Source: Oxalicibacterium solurbis
GTDB lineage: Bacteria; Pseudomonadota; Gammaproteobacteria; Burkholderiales; Burkholderiaceae_D
Length of the DNA: 64,000 bases
Assembly: GCF_014635845.1 (NCBI RefSeq)
Contig: NZ_BMDP01000002.1
Span: 744,001-808,000, forward strand
Direction: 5' to 3'
Part shown: piece by piece, positions 18,132 through 27,463 of the stretch
Numbering within the stretch: position 1 is the stretch's first letter
Layout: each line of letters starts with the position of its first letter
Position numbers and translations under genes: made by a program
Notes under the pieces: generated by a model
Database searches by the model: none
What the model saw: only the letters and a program-made list of their open reading frames with translations
What the model was told of the DNA's origin: nothing

Positions 18132-19181
18132 TCAGGCAGCCGGGTCCGTCAGCGGATAGGGCAACGGCTGGAACGACAGCGGCGGGCCGTCGGCGGAACC
18201 CAGACGCACATCGCCGTCGGCGGCAGCGAGCTTGATTTCGACCAGGCAGTCGAAGCTCTGCGCATTGGCGCGCGCCGCGTTGACGACCATGCCGCAAGGC
18301 TGGCCGGGATCGTCGGCCGAAAAGATTTCGGCGCCGGCAACGATATTGTCGGTTTCCACATGGGCATGCATCATGCGGCGTTTCAGCTTGCCCAGATACT
18401 GGCTGCGCGCGACGATTTCCTGTCCCGGGTAGCAGCCTTTCTTGAAGTTGACGCCGCCGATCAGTTCGAAATTGATCATCTGCGGCACGAACTGTTCCTG
18501 CGTTGCAGCCGTGATCTGCGGCACGCCGCCTTCGATGTCCGCCAGTTGCCATGCATCGGGCGCGGCCGGCTGCAGCACGGCGGACAATTGCGGCCAAGCT
18601 TGCATCGCTGTCGCAGGCGATGTGATCCACTGGTAGCGAGGCATGTCGAAGGCGTTCGGATGACGGATCAGCGTGCCGGCATCGGTATCGATCTTGTCGT
18701 AGATCGCCAGCGGCAGTTCCGGGAACCATGGCATCAATGCACTGGCGGCGGCCGGGCCGGCGAGGCCGAGCATCACGTGTTCGTCGCTGACGTCGGCCAG
18801 TTTTGCCTTTGTGCGCAGGATGAACATCTGCAGGCGTTTCTGTACGGTCGGCTGGATCTCGCGCGGTATCTGCAGCAGGATGCCGTCGGCATTTTTCCAG
18901 ATCAGCAGGCTGGCGAGCAGGCGTCCCTTCGGCGAGCAATAGCCGGCCAGGCGCGCCTGTGCGGGATCGAGGTGCTCGACATCGTTGGTCAACTGGTTGT
19001 GCAGGAAGTGCGCGGCTTCGTCGCCGGTGGCGGCGATCAGCCCGAGATGCGTCAGCGGCGCGATGAAGTTGGTACGTGCGGTTTCCGCAGCGTTGCCGCG
19101 GCTGAACGACAGCAGTTGCGGCACCGTCTCGGTGCTGAATTGCGCGCCGTGCTGCGCAAGGAAGTCTAGCCAGGGAGTCAT
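18132..19181 (-). CDS. ygfZ: Folate-binding protein YgfZ (Fe-S cluster maintenance)
   Basis: YgfZ is a GcvT-like, tetrahydrofolate-binding protein that supports assembly or repair of certain Fe-S enzymes. The 349-residue product has the signature K-G-C-Y-x-G-Q-E (KKGCYPGQEIV, about residue 240) with the important Cys. The opening WLDFLAQHGAQF fits the family. It is divergent from mltG with 134 bp between. The window holds many Fe-S enzymes (NadA, QueE, MoaA, FDH) that such a factor could serve, but that link is inference. Confidence 0.9.
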   Translation of the reverse strand: MTPWLDFLAQHGAQFSTETVPQLLSFSRGNAAETARTNFIAPLTHLGLIAATGDEAAHFLHNQLTNDVEHLDPAQARLAGYCSPKGRLLASLLIWKNADGILLQIPREIQPTVQKRLQMFILRTKAKLADVSDEHVMLGLAGPAAASALMPWFPELPLAIYDKIDTDAGTLIRHPNAFDMPRYQWITSPATAMQAWPQLSAVLQPAAPDAWQLADIEGGVPQITAATQEQFVPQMINFELIGGVNFKKGCYPGQEIVARSQYLGKLKRRMMHAHVETDNIVAGAEIFSADDPGQPCGMVVNAARANAQSFDCLVEIKLAAADGDVRLGSADGPPLSFQPLPYPLTDPAA

Positions 19182-19315
19182 GATTTCAGCAATAAATTGG
19201 AGTCAGGCCGGGTTCAGCGATTATCATTAGGGTCTGATTATAGTGGCGTGGTGAAAATGCGTCGGATCGTCGCCCGATTTGCGCACCGGGTCGTTTCCCC
19301 GCCGTTCTTCGATTC

Positions 19316-20323
19316 TTGCAGAGTTCCGATTTGATTAAACGACTGTTCAAGCTGCTTATCCTGCTGGCGATTGTTGCCGCGGCATTCGGATACTGGGCGC
19401 AACGCCCCATCCTCGACGAAGGCCAGCCTTCCATCGAATTCACGATCGCGCAGGGCAGCAGCCTGCGCAGCAGCATGCGGCAGATCGAGAATGCCGGTGT
19501 GCCGGCTCATCCATTGATGCTGACGGCGCTGGCGCAACTGACGGGCAACAGCACGAAGCTGAAGGCCGGCACCTATGAACTGAAGCCGGGCACATCGCCG
19601 CTGCGCCTGATCCAGCAACTGGTGCGCGGCGAATTCGCGCAGGAAGCGCTGATCATCATCGAAGGCTGGACCTTTGCGCAGATGCGCGCCGAGATCGACG
19701 CCCACCCCGGCCTGAAGCATGAAACGCTTGGCATGAGCGATCGCGAGCTGATGGCGAAGATTTCGTCCGAGTACACGATGCCGGAGGGATTGTTCTATCC
19801 GGATACCTATATGTTCGCCAAGAATTCCAGCGACCTGCAAATCTACCGTCAGGCGCACAGGCTGATGCTGAAGAAGCTGGATACGGAATGGCAGCAGCGC
19901 GATACGTCATTGCCGTATGCGACGCCGTATCAGGCGTTGACGATGGCCTCCATCATCGAAAAGGAAACCGGCCGCAAATCGGAACGCGACATGATCGCTG
20001 CCGTCTTCGTCAATCGCCTGCGTGTCGGCATGCCGTTGCAGACCGATCCGACCGTGATCTATGGCATGGGCGAAAGCTTCAAGGGCAACATCCGCAGGAA
20101 GGATCTGTTGACGGATACGCCGCACAACACCTATACGCGCCCGGGCCTGCCGCCGACGCCGATCTCCCTGCCGGGCGCGGAATCGCTGCATGCCGCTTTG
20201 CATCCTGCCAACAGCAACGCGTTGTATTTCGTTGCGCGCGGCGATGGCACCAGCCAGTTCTCGTCCAATCTGGCCGATCACAATAACGCGGTCAACAAAT
20301 ACCAGCGCCGCCTAGGGCAGTAG
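19316..20323 (+). CDS. mltG: Endolytic peptidoglycan transglycosylase
   Basis: MltG cleaves nascent glycan strands and limits their length. The 335-residue protein has one N-terminal membrane anchor (LFKLLILLAIVAAAFGYWA), then a LysM-like region and the YceG catalytic domain. The catalytic Glu lies in TMASIIEKETG, with LQTDPTVIYGMG and HNTYTRPGLPPTPI behind it. The start is a TTG at 19316; a second TTG at 19331 is also possible. It precedes tmk by 9 bp, the usual arrangement with tmk-holB. Confidence 0.92.
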   Translation: MQSSDLIKRLFKLLILLAIVAAAFGYWAQRPILDEGQPSIEFTIAQGSSLRSSMRQIENAGVPAHPLMLTALAQLTGNSTKLKAGTYELKPGTSPLRLIQQLVRGEFAQEALIIIEGWTFAQMRAEIDAHPGLKHETLGMSDRELMAKISSEYTMPEGLFYPDTYMFAKNSSDLQIYRQAHRLMLKKLDTEWQQRDTSLPYATPYQALTMASIIEKETGRKSERDMIAAVFVNRLRVGMPLQTDPTVIYGMGESFKGNIRRKDLLTDTPHNTYTRPGLPPTPISLPGAESLHAALHPANSNALYFVARGDGTSQFSSNLADHNNAVNKYQRRLGQ

Positions 20324-20332
20324 CCAACAATC

Positions 20333-20947
20333 ATGAACGACGCGAAATTCATCACCTTCGAAGGCATCGACGGCGCAGGCAAGTCGACGCATCTGGCTTT
20401 CGTGGCCGACGCACTGCGCGCTCTGGGCAAGCAGGTTGTCGTCACGCGCGAACCGGGCGGAACGGCGCTGGGAGAGTCGCTGCGCAACCTGCTGCTGCAC
20501 GAGAAGATGCATCTGGAAACCGAGGCGCTGCTGATGTTCGCCGCGCGGCGCGAGCACATCGCGCAAGTGATGGCGCCGGCGCTGGCGCGCGGCGACTGGG
20601 TGATTTCCGATCGCTTTACCGATGCCAGCTTCGCCTATCAGGGCGGTGGCAGGGGATTGGATCGTGGCAAGTTGAATGCGCTCGAACAATGGGTGCATCC
20701 GCATCTGCAACCTGATCTGACACTACTGTTCGATGTGCCGCTGGATGTGGCGCGCGCGCGACTGGATGCGACACGCACACTGGACAAGTTCGAGCAGGAA
20801 AAGGCGGGTTTCTTCGATGCCACGCGTACCGAATATCTGCGTCGCGCAGCGGAATTCCCGCAACGTTTTCGCGTCATCGATTCCACGCAACCGATCGATG
20901 CCATCCAGCAGCAATTACGCGCCTTGATCGAGAGCATGGCCGGATGA
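20333..20947 (+). CDS. tmk: Thymidylate kinase
   Basis: Tmk phosphorylates dTMP to dTDP. The 204-residue protein opens with the P-loop [12 protein letters not shown], followed by the TREPGGT segment and the [17 protein letters not shown] lid/substrate region. Length and motifs are complete. Its stop overlaps the holB start by 4 bp (ATGA). Confidence 0.95.
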   Translation: MNDAKFITFEGIDGAGKSTHLAFVADALRALGKQVVVTREPGGTALGESLRNLLLHEKMHLETEALLMFAARREHIAQVMAPALARGDWVISDRFTDASFAYQGGGRGLDRGKLNALEQWVHPHLQPDLTLLFDVPLDVARARLDATRTLDKFEQEKAGFFDATRTEYLRRAAEFPQRFRVIDSTQPIDAIQQQLRALIESMAG

Positions 20948-21969
20948 AGGACGCACTGTATCCCTGGCAGCAGATAGCCTGGCAGCAATGGCAGCAACTG
21001 CGCGCGCGCCTGCCACATGCGATCCTGTTTCACGGGCCGGAAGGCATAGGCAAGACGGCTTTCGCCGAAACCTGCGCGCAAGCGCTGCTGTGCGAAACGC
21101 CGATGGCGGACGGCCACGCCTGCGGCAGTTGCGTGGCCTGCGGCTGGTTTTCCCAGTACAGCCACCCCGACTATCGTCGTGTACGCCCCGAGGCGCTGGA
21201 AGAAGACGATGCCGACGGCGATGAAGAAGGCGAGTCGAAAAAATCGAAATCGACGAAGGCACCTTCCAAGGATATCCGCATCGAACAGGTGCGCGCACTG
21301 GGCGACTTCATCAACGTTTCCACGCACCGTTCCGGCTTGCGCGTGATCCTGCTGCATCCGGCCGAGGCGCTGAATACGGCTTCGGCCAACTCCTTGCTGA
21401 AAATGCTGGAAGAACCGCCGCCGCAGACGGTTTTCCTGCTGATCACGCACAGTCTCGATCGCCTGCTGCCGACCATCCTGTCGCGCTGCCGCAAGTTCGC
21501 ATTGGCGATGCCGGATCGGCAACAGGCGCTGCAATGGTTGCAGGAACAGAAAGTCAAGGATGCGGAAGGCTGGCTGGCCGAACATGGCGGCGCGCCGCTG
21601 GCCGCGTTGGACGCATCGCAGGATGACAGCCGCGAAGCGATGGACGATCTGTTGCGCCAGCTGGCGCAGCCAGGAATCGACACGGCGTTGCGGACGGCAG
21701 AACGGCTGCAGAAGACGCCGGTTTCCGCGTTGGTGGCATGGCAACAGCGCTGGTTGTACGACGTGCTTTCCGTCAAACTTTCCGGCACAATCCGTTACTA
21801 TCCGCGCTATGGCAAGGAGCTGGGCGCACTGGCGGCGCGTGTCGATACGACGGCGTTGCTGCAGGCAATCAAGAGTGTCGGCGAACGCCGCGCGATTGCC
21901 GAGCATCCGCTGGCGCCGCGGCTTTTCGTCGAAGACATGCTGCTGGATTACGCGAAACTTTTTTCCTGA
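20944..21969 (+). CDS. holB: DNA polymerase III subunit delta prime
   Basis: HolB is part of the clamp-loader complex. In 341 residues it has a P-loop-like [13 protein letters not shown] (residues about 28-40), a zinc-binding set CETP...CGSCVACG and the sensor segment LLKMLEEPP. An acidic/lysine-rich stretch ([20 protein letters not shown], residues about 86-105) is inserted between the zinc module and the DIRIEQVR segment; such linkers vary in this subunit. Coupled to tmk by ATGA. Confidence 0.93.
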   Translation: MKDALYPWQQIAWQQWQQLRARLPHAILFHGPEGIGKTAFAETCAQALLCETPMADGHACGSCVACGWFSQYSHPDYRRVRPEALEEDDADGDEEGESKKSKSTKAPSKDIRIEQVRALGDFINVSTHRSGLRVILLHPAEALNTASANSLLKMLEEPPPQTVFLLITHSLDRLLPTILSRCRKFALAMPDRQQALQWLQEQKVKDAEGWLAEHGGAPLAALDASQDDSREAMDDLLRQLAQPGIDTALRTAERLQKTPVSALVAWQQRWLYDVLSVKLSGTIRYYPRYGKELGALAARVDTTALLQAIKSVGERRAIAEHPLAPRLFVEDMLLDYAKLFS

Positions 21970-22021
21970 TCGCTGCGCGCCGACACAGGCATAAGCACAA
22001 AGATTTCTCTGGGAGATAGAT

Positions 22022-22396
22022 ATGGCAGAAACACCGAATGCAGCTGCAGGCGCCGCCGTCCGGCCTTCGGTACTGTCGCTGCCGATCCGGGAAAAATCCG
22101 CACTGTATGCGGCCTACATGCCTTTCCTCGCCAACGGCGGCATCTTCGTGCCGTCCACCAAGGCTTACCGGGTCGGCGACGAAATCTATCTGATCCTGAC
22201 GCTGATGGACGATCCGGCCAAATACCCGATCGCCGGCAAGATCGCGTGGATCACGCCGGCCGGCGCCAATAACAACAAGGCGCAGGGCATAGGCGTGCAG
22301 TTCTCGGCCGACGAGAGCGGCCAGCGCGTCAAGCAGCGTATCGAGGAACTGCTCGGTTCCGCGCTCGGTTCATCGCGCGCCACGCATACGCTGTAA
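22022..22396 (+). CDS. PilZ domain protein (type IV pilus PilZ)
   Basis: A 124-residue PilZ-domain protein next to holB, the usual position of the pilus assembly protein PilZ. It reads LSLPIREKSALYAAYMPFLANGG and then GVQFS near the end. The N-terminal RxxxR of cyclic-di-GMP-binding PilZ domains is not seen, as expected for the type IV pilus PilZ, which does not bind the nucleotide. ATG 22022 has GGGAG upstream. The gene lies 52 bp after holB. Confidence 0.88.
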   Translation: MAETPNAAAGAAVRPSVLSLPIREKSALYAAYMPFLANGGIFVPSTKAYRVGDEIYLILTLMDDPAKYPIAGKIAWITPAGANNNKAQGIGVQFSADESGQRVKQRIEELLGSALGSSRATHTL

Positions 22397-22466
22397 TTTC
22401 TGTGCGTACTGCCGTGTTCCACGCTTGCAGTAGCGGGGCGGCATAACGGCGAAAGCAGCAGGCGCG

Positions 22467-22478
22467 TACAATGGCGGG
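22467..22478 (+). promoter_or_regulatory. Putative promoter -10, tatD
   Basis: TACAAT (22467-22472) followed by GGCGGG. With a usual 7-base spacing the transcript would start about 3 bases before the tatD ATG (22482), implying a nearly leaderless mRNA. Confidence 0.4.
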
Positions 22479-22481
22479 ATC

Positions 22482-23261
22482 ATGTACATCGATTCCCATT
22501 GCCACATCAATTTCCCCGAACTGTCGGTCCGCATGCCGGAAATCCTGGCGCGGATGGACGAGAACGAAGTCAGCCACGCGCTCTGCGTTTCCTGCGATCT
22601 GCCAACCTTTCCCGACGTATTGAAGCTGGCCGAACAGCACCCGAACGTCTATGCATCGGTCGGCGTGCATCCCGATTACGAAGACACGCCGGAGCCGTCG
22701 GTCGACGAACTGATCCGGCTGGCGCAGCATCCGCGCATCGTTGCCATCGGCGAAACCGGACTCGACTATTACCGGCTGCAAGGCGATCTGGAATGGCAAC
22801 GTGAACGCTTCCGCACGCATATCCGTGCCTCGCGTGCGACCGGCAAGCCGCTGATCATTCATACGCGTGCGGCTTCCGAAGACACGATTCGCATCATGCG
22901 CGAAGAGGGCGCGGGCATCGCTGACGGCGGTGTGGCGGGCGTCATGCATTGCTTCACCGAATCGCTGGAAGTGGCGAAGGCGGCGATGGAACTGGGTTTT
23001 TATATTTCGTTTTCCGGCATCGTCACATTCAAGAGTGCAAAGGATCTGCAGGCCGTCGCACGCGAAGTGCCTCTAGAAAAGATGCTGATCGAAACCGATT
23101 CGCCGTATCTGGCGCCTGTGCCGTTCCGCGGCAAGATGAACGAGCCGGCGCTGGTGCGCTACGTTGCTGAATTTATCGCCACATTGAAGGACGTGTCGGT
23201 CGACGAGGTGGCGAAACAGACGACCGACAATTTCTTCAACCTGTTCAAGATCGCACGATGA
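22482..23261 (+). CDS. tatD: TatD-family metal-dependent hydrolase (DNase)
   Basis: A 259-residue TIM-barrel amidohydrolase of the TatD/YcfH type. Metal-ligand segments are visible: IDSHCHINF at the N-terminus, AIGETGLDYY with the bridging Glu, IIHTRAA, GVMHCFTE and ETDSPYLAPVP. Family members are 3'-5' DNases. Which paralogue it is (TatD, YcfH or YjjV) cannot be decided; the position after holB-PilZ is like that of YcfH. Its stop overlaps the ankyrin gene start (ATGA). Confidence 0.9.
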   Translation: MYIDSHCHINFPELSVRMPEILARMDENEVSHALCVSCDLPTFPDVLKLAEQHPNVYASVGVHPDYEDTPEPSVDELIRLAQHPRIVAIGETGLDYYRLQGDLEWQRERFRTHIRASRATGKPLIIHTRAASEDTIRIMREEGAGIADGGVAGVMHCFTESLEVAKAAMELGFYISFSGIVTFKSAKDLQAVAREVPLEKMLIETDSPYLAPVPFRGKMNEPALVRYVAEFIATLKDVSVDEVAKQTTDNFFNLFKIAR

Positions 23262-23962
23262 TGATGGTTTCCGCACCGATTGTTTCTGCTCTGACTGGCG
23301 GCATGCGCAGGGTGTTTCTGGCGTTTCTGGTTTCACTGGCGCTGCTGGCTTTTACTGCGATGCCGGCGCATGCAGGCTCTTACGACGATTATTTCCAGGC
23401 GGCGCAGAACGATGACGCGGATACGATCAAGGATCTGTTGCGCCGCGGTTTCGATCCGAATACGGTTGAGCCGGATCGCGGCGATACCGGCATGATCCTG
23501 GCGCTGCGCGAAAATTCGATGAAGGTCTTCAAGCTACTGCTGGATGCGCCGGGAACGGATATCAACTACGGCATCAAGAATGGCGATACGGCACTGATGA
23601 TCGCTGCCTACAAGGCCAATCGCGAGGCGGTGCGCCTGCTGCTGGCGAAGGGCGCACAGGTCAATCGCAGTGGCTGGGCGCCGTTGCACTACGCGGCAGC
23701 GGCCGGCGACAACGAGATCGTGCAGATGCTGGTGGACAAGAATGCCGACCTCGATGCGAAATCGCCGAACAATACGACGCCGATCATGATGGCGGCGCGC
23801 GGCGGCCATATCCTGACCGTCAAGCTGCTGCTGGACGCCGGCGCGGATGCGACCTTGAAGAACGATGCCGGCATGACAGCCATCGATTTTGCGCAGCAGG
23901 GCGGCCACAAGGATATCGTCGAGGGATTGACTTACCGTCTGAAGAAGGCCGGCAAGCTGTAA
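23258..23962 (+). CDS. Exported ankyrin-repeat protein
   Basis: A 234-residue protein with an N-terminal signal peptide (hydrophobic core LAFLVSLALLAFTAMPAHA, cleavage after AHA) and four to five ankyrin repeats, for example DTALMIAAYKANREAVRLL, APLHYAAAAGDNEIVQML and TPIMMAARGGHILTVKLLL. Ankyrin repeats bind proteins, and here would act in the periplasm. The start at 23258 overlaps tatD (ATGA); the Met at 23303 would give a more usual signal-peptide length. The partner is unknown. Confidence 0.85.
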   Translation: MMMVSAPIVSALTGGMRRVFLAFLVSLALLAFTAMPAHAGSYDDYFQAAQNDDADTIKDLLRRGFDPNTVEPDRGDTGMILALRENSMKVFKLLLDAPGTDINYGIKNGDTALMIAAYKANREAVRLLLAKGAQVNRSGWAPLHYAAAAGDNEIVQMLVDKNADLDAKSPNNTTPIMMAARGGHILTVKLLLDAGADATLKNDAGMTAIDFAQQGGHKDIVEGLTYRLKKAGKL

Positions 23963-23984
23963 TTCTCGACGCCGGACTTGCTGC

Positions 23985-24007
23985 CGTAGGCGCTACGCCC
24001 GGTTTTT
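23985..24007 (+). terminator. Weak candidate terminator after the ankyrin gene
   Basis: CGTAG-GCG-CTACG (23985-23997) followed after four bases by TTTTT, between two convergent genes. The stem is only 5 bp, so confidence is low. Confidence 0.3.
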
Positions 24008-24029
24008 GCAATCATCGCAATGCGAGTGT

Positions 24030-24896
24030 TTATTGCGGGAAGCGGAAGCCAGGACTCAAAAACAGTGTTTGCAGTTCCTCGCATAATGCGCTGACATCGC
24101 TGTCCGACAATTGCAGGGCAGCCATTGCCAGCGTACCGCGGCTGTTCCATTCGCCGGAGACGGCATGCCGGAAATCCTGGATGGCTTTTTCCACGATCAG
24201 GTGAACGGCGATCAGTTCGCGCACGGCGGACGATGCCGAACCATTGTCCAGTACCTCGAATGAATGATGCTTGCGGATGGCAAGCACGATATCCGCATCG
24301 ATATTCCAGTGCTCCGCCAGCATGGCGCCGACCACGGCATGGTTGATGCGATGACGTTGATTTTCCAGCTGGACGAAGCCGCAGGTTTCCATGCGGTTTG
24401 CCAGCAGCAGCGTCTCCGGGTAGGACGAAAACGAAGCCATCATCAACGGGATGCCGATATCGGAAAACAGGCCGAAGTTATGCGCGGCTTCCGGCGATGC
24501 GATATGCATTTTCCTTGCCACGTGCAGCATGCCCCACGAGCGTTTTTCCGATACGTCCCAGAAACGCGGCATCATCATCCTGCCGTGCGCCAGTACACGG
24601 CGCGCCATCAGACGCGTCAGCAGCGCGTGGCAATGATTCAGCCCGATCAGCGAAATGGCGCCCTCTATCGTTTCGACATGCCGCCCCAGATTGAACATGG
24701 CGGAATTGGCGATGGCCAGCAGATTGCCGGCAATGGCGACATCGCGATTGATCAATCGCGCAATTTTTCCGATGTGGGGATCGTCTCTACTCATCTCGTG
24801 CTGCAGCGCGATGAGCAGGGCGGGGCGAGGGGGAATATTGACGGGGCGTGCAAGCTCTTGCGTTGCGCCGGTTCCGGATGCCGCTTGTCCAGACAT
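24030..24896 (-). CDS. HDOD domain protein
   Basis: A 288-residue single-domain HDOD protein. The N-terminal IPPRPALLIALQHEM is the typical opening, then VAIAGNLLAIANSAMFNL and AISLIGLNHCHALL. HDOD domains resemble HD phosphohydrolases but lack their metal residues and often act in signalling, beside cyclic-di-GMP proteins or in stress responses. The HD pair is absent here as expected. No output domain is attached. ATG 24896 has GGGGG eight bases upstream. Its target is unknown. Confidence 0.88.
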   Translation of the reverse strand: MSGQAASGTGATQELARPVNIPPRPALLIALQHEMSRDDPHIGKIARLINRDVAIAGNLLAIANSAMFNLGRHVETIEGAISLIGLNHCHALLTRLMARRVLAHGRMMMPRFWDVSEKRSWGMLHVARKMHIASPEAAHNFGLFSDIGIPLMMASFSSYPETLLLANRMETCGFVQLENQRHRINHAVVGAMLAEHWNIDADIVLAIRKHHSFEVLDNGSASSAVRELIAVHLIVEKAIQDFRHAVSGEWNSRGTLAMAALQLSDSDVSALCEELQTLFLSPGFRFPQ

Positions 24897-25233
24897 AGTG
24901 TTCCCCCAATAACACTACCGTGCCGGATTGCATCGCGATGGTTGGCGAAGCTGCCGGCAGCCTGAGCCGTACTTATCCTGTGCGGATATTTGTTTTGGAC
25001 AGCATAATCCAAACGGCGAAAAAGCGGTTGTTTTTTGGCAATAAATGTCCGGCATGTCGCCGTGACCGTTTTTCAGGTCTTGGCGAGAGTTGCGTTATCA
25101 GCGACCGGTTGGTTGCCATACGTAACCGATGCTCTATGGGAGATTGATCCGAGCGGAAGTGGGGAGGGATGCGTTGATACCGGATAAATGCGTTCTTGCT
25201 TGATCCTGGCTTGTCGGGAATATCGTGAAGTGC
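24897..25233. other. Intergenic region upstream of the HDOD gene
   Basis: 337 bp with no supported gene. It must carry the HDOD promoter (minus strand). Short open frames exist in it, but none has a convincing ribosome binding site or recognisable sequence. No terminator, palindrome or repeat stood out. Confidence 0.5.
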
Positions 25234-25407
25234 CTAGGAGTCTTCGCCATGCCGGATCGATATGGCAATCACGCCTTCGTGGCGGCCATTGCATGATTCG
25301 GCGGATTTATCAGCGGCGTCAGCATAGATAGCGCTGATTTTCTTCTTCTTGTTGCGCGGGCAATCCTTGCAGGGTTTCTTGCTCTTGCAGCATTTTTTCT
25401 TGCTCAT
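25234..25407 (-). CDS. Small Cys/Lys-rich protein (57 residues)
   Basis: A short ORF starting ATG 25407 and ending TAG 25234. A strong AGGAG lies 6 bp before the start. The N-terminal half reads MSKKKCCKSKKPCKDCPRNK: paired and spaced cysteines (CC, then CxxC) in a lysine-rich setting, followed by an unremarkable tail with one more Cys. The pattern suggests binding of a metal or nucleic acid. It lies 60 bp downstream of moeA on the same strand and may be the last gene of the moaA-mobA-moeA run. I do not know a named family; similar CC/CxxC small proteins do occur in proteobacteria. Confidence 0.65.
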   Translation of the reverse strand: MSKKKCCKSKKPCKDCPRNKKKKISAIYADAADKSAESCNGRHEGVIAISIRHGEDS

Positions 25408-25466
25408 GTCGCACTCCTAACATCTGCTCGGTGAACAGATGGCGGCGATTTGTGCCAGATCAAGCG

Positions 25467-26834
25467 TCAGATCAAGCCATCGAACAGGATCACGTTCACC
25501 ATGTCGCCGGCCTTCACTTCGGCGCGATCGTGCTCCAGCACGACCATGCAGTTGGCTTCCGACATCGAACGCAGTACGCCGGAACCTTGCGAGCCGGTGA
25601 TGCGCACTTCACGCACGCCGTCTTCGCCAACGCTCAGGATGCCGCGCTGGAACTCGGTGCGGCCCGGGCGCTTGCGGATGGCGGCTTTCGAGCGGACAGG
25701 CACGGTCATCGGCGTCTGGTCTTCGGATGCGCCCATCATGTAAAGCAAAGCCTGGCGGGCGAAGAAGTAGAACGTCACCATTACGGCTACCGGATTGCCG
25801 GGAAGGCCGAACAGGAAGGCATCCTTGCCGCGTGAGCTGATGCGGCCGAATGCCATCGGGCGACCCGGGCGCATGCCGATCTTCCAGAACGTCACGTCGC
25901 CCAGTTGCGCCATCATCTGCTTCGTGTAATCGGCGGCACCAACGGAAACGCCGCCGGAGGTGATGATCGCGTCGGCGTTTTCGCAGGCGGTGCGGAATGC
26001 GTTTTCCAGCGAGACCGGATTGTCCTTGACGACGCCCATGTCGACGATGTCGCAGCCCAGCCGCGTCAGCATGCCGTACAGCGTGTAGCGGTTGCTGTCG
26101 TAGACGCAGCCTTCGTCCAGTGTCTCGCCGATCGAGCGCAGTTCGTCGCCGGTCGAAAAGAAGGCGACGCGCAGCCGCCGGTGCACGGGCACTTCGGCAA
26201 TGCCGAGCGATGCCAGCAGGCCGAGATCGGCCGGGCGCAGAATCTTGCCCTTGCGCAGCGCCGGTGTGCCTTGCGCCAGGTCTTCGCCTTTCAGGCGGCG
26301 ATTGTCGCCGGCGCGGACGCTGCCGGCAGGAACGGTCACGCCGGATTCGCTTTCGTCGCGCGTGAATTCCTGCGGGATTACGGTATCGCAGTCGTCCGGC
26401 ATCACCGCACCGGTCATGATGCGCACGCATTCGCCGCTGCCGACCTTGCCGTCGAACGCGCGGCCGGCGTAGGCGGTGCCGAGAACCTTCAATTGGAGGT
26501 CCTGATCCGCCTTCAGGTCGGTGCCGTGCAGTGCGTAGCCGTCCATCGCGGAATTGTCGTGCGCCGGCACGTTGATCGGCGAAACGATGTCGGCGGCAAG
26601 TACGCGATCGAGAGCGCTGCGGATTGCGACTTTCTCGACGGCCGATACCGGTGCGATGAACTGACGGATGATGGTCTGCGCATCCTGCACCGGCAGCGCA
26701 TCGGGATCGTAGTCGGACAGGCAGCTGATGACGCCGGCCAGCGTCGTGCGGGAAGAAGCGGAATCGTTATCCATGTCGTCGTCGAGGGCGGAAAGATCGG
26801 AGTCGCGGAGGAAGCGGGTATTGCGCAGATTCAT
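25467..26834 (-). CDS. moeA: Molybdopterin molybdenumtransferase
   Basis: MoeA inserts molybdate (or tungstate) into adenylylated molybdopterin. The 455-residue protein is about 45 residues longer than E. coli MoeA owing to a variable N-terminus; Met 21 (near 26774) is an alternative start. Seen motifs: NVPAHDNSAMDGYAL, RIMTGAVMPDDCDTV, FSTGDEL, ITSGGVSVGAADYTK and LFGLPGNPVAV. It follows mobA by 3 bp. The product would serve the formate dehydrogenase encoded at 34-40 kb. Confidence 0.95.
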   Translation of the reverse strand: MNLRNTRFLRDSDLSALDDDMDNDSASSRTTLAGVISCLSDYDPDALPVQDAQTIIRQFIAPVSAVEKVAIRSALDRVLAADIVSPINVPAHDNSAMDGYALHGTDLKADQDLQLKVLGTAYAGRAFDGKVGSGECVRIMTGAVMPDDCDTVIPQEFTRDESESGVTVPAGSVRAGDNRRLKGEDLAQGTPALRKGKILRPADLGLLASLGIAEVPVHRRLRVAFFSTGDELRSIGETLDEGCVYDSNRYTLYGMLTRLGCDIVDMGVVKDNPVSLENAFRTACENADAIITSGGVSVGAADYTKQMMAQLGDVTFWKIGMRPGRPMAFGRISSRGKDAFLFGLPGNPVAVMVTFYFFARQALLYMMGASEDQTPMTVPVRSKAAIRKRPGRTEFQRGILSVGEDGVREVRITGSQGSGVLRSMSEANCMVVLEHDRAEVKAGDMVNVILFDGLI

Positions 26835-26837
26835 CGG

Positions 26838-27431
26838 TCACTCCGTCTCGTATTTGCGCAATTCGTCCAGCGTGTTGATGTTGCGGAAGGCGTCTTCGTC
26901 GTCGAAATGCACTTCGGCGGTCTTGAGCGACGCATACCATCTGTCGAACTTGCGGCCGCCTTCCTGCAGATAGAGTGTCAGGTGCGGCAGCAGCGATGCC
27001 TTGACCAGGCAGAAGACCGGATGCGGCTGGCGGGTCTCGCCTTCGCCGGTTACTGCAACGGCAAGATCGGCATCTTCCTTTTCCAGTCCGGCCGTCAGCC
27101 GCGCCACCAGATCGGTCGGCACGAAAGGCGAATCGCAGGGCACGGTGACGAGAAAATCGGTCTCGCAATGCACGAGGCCGGTATGCAGGCCGGCCAGCGG
27201 TCCGGCAAAGCCGGTGATTTCATCCTGCCAGACCGGAACACCGAAACCTTCATAGGGCGCGATGTTCTGGTTGGCATTGATCATCACATGGCCGACTTGC
27301 GGCGCCAGACGCATCAGCGCGTGCAGTGCCATCGGCGCGCCGCGAAATACCTGCAGCCCCTTGTCGACCGTGCCCATGCGTGTGCCGCGTCCGCCGGCAA
27401 GTATGAGTCCTGTAATGCGGCTGGTATCCAT
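26838..27431 (-). CDS. mobA: Molybdenum cofactor guanylyltransferase
   Basis: MobA attaches GMP to Mo-molybdopterin to form the bis-MGD cofactor used by DMSO-reductase-family enzymes such as the formate dehydrogenase in this window. The 197-residue protein has the nucleotidyltransferase start ITGLILAGGRGTRMG with the following KGLQ lysine, and the VPCDSPFVP metal-binding Asp segment. It lies 32 bp after moaA and 3 bp before moeA. Confidence 0.94.
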   Translation of the reverse strand: MDTSRITGLILAGGRGTRMGTVDKGLQVFRGAPMALHALMRLAPQVGHVMINANQNIAPYEGFGVPVWQDEITGFAGPLAGLHTGLVHCETDFLVTVPCDSPFVPTDLVARLTAGLEKEDADLAVAVTGEGETRQPHPVFCLVKASLLPHLTLYLQEGGRKFDRWYASLKTAEVHFDDEDAFRNINTLDELRKYETE

Positions 27432-27463
27432 ATGGTCGCGTATCGAAAGATGGTTGTAAGGCG

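Noticed and set aside
24743-24760. A perfect 18-bp palindrome CGCGATTGATCAATCGCG
   Set aside because: It lies inside the HDOD coding sequence (residues ..INRDVAI..), is explained by codons and has no second copy that I saw, so a regulatory role is not supported.
24920-25147. A 75-codon plus-strand open frame between the HDOD gene and the small Cys/Lys ORF
   Set aside because: No ribosome binding site, no recognisable sequence and poor start context.
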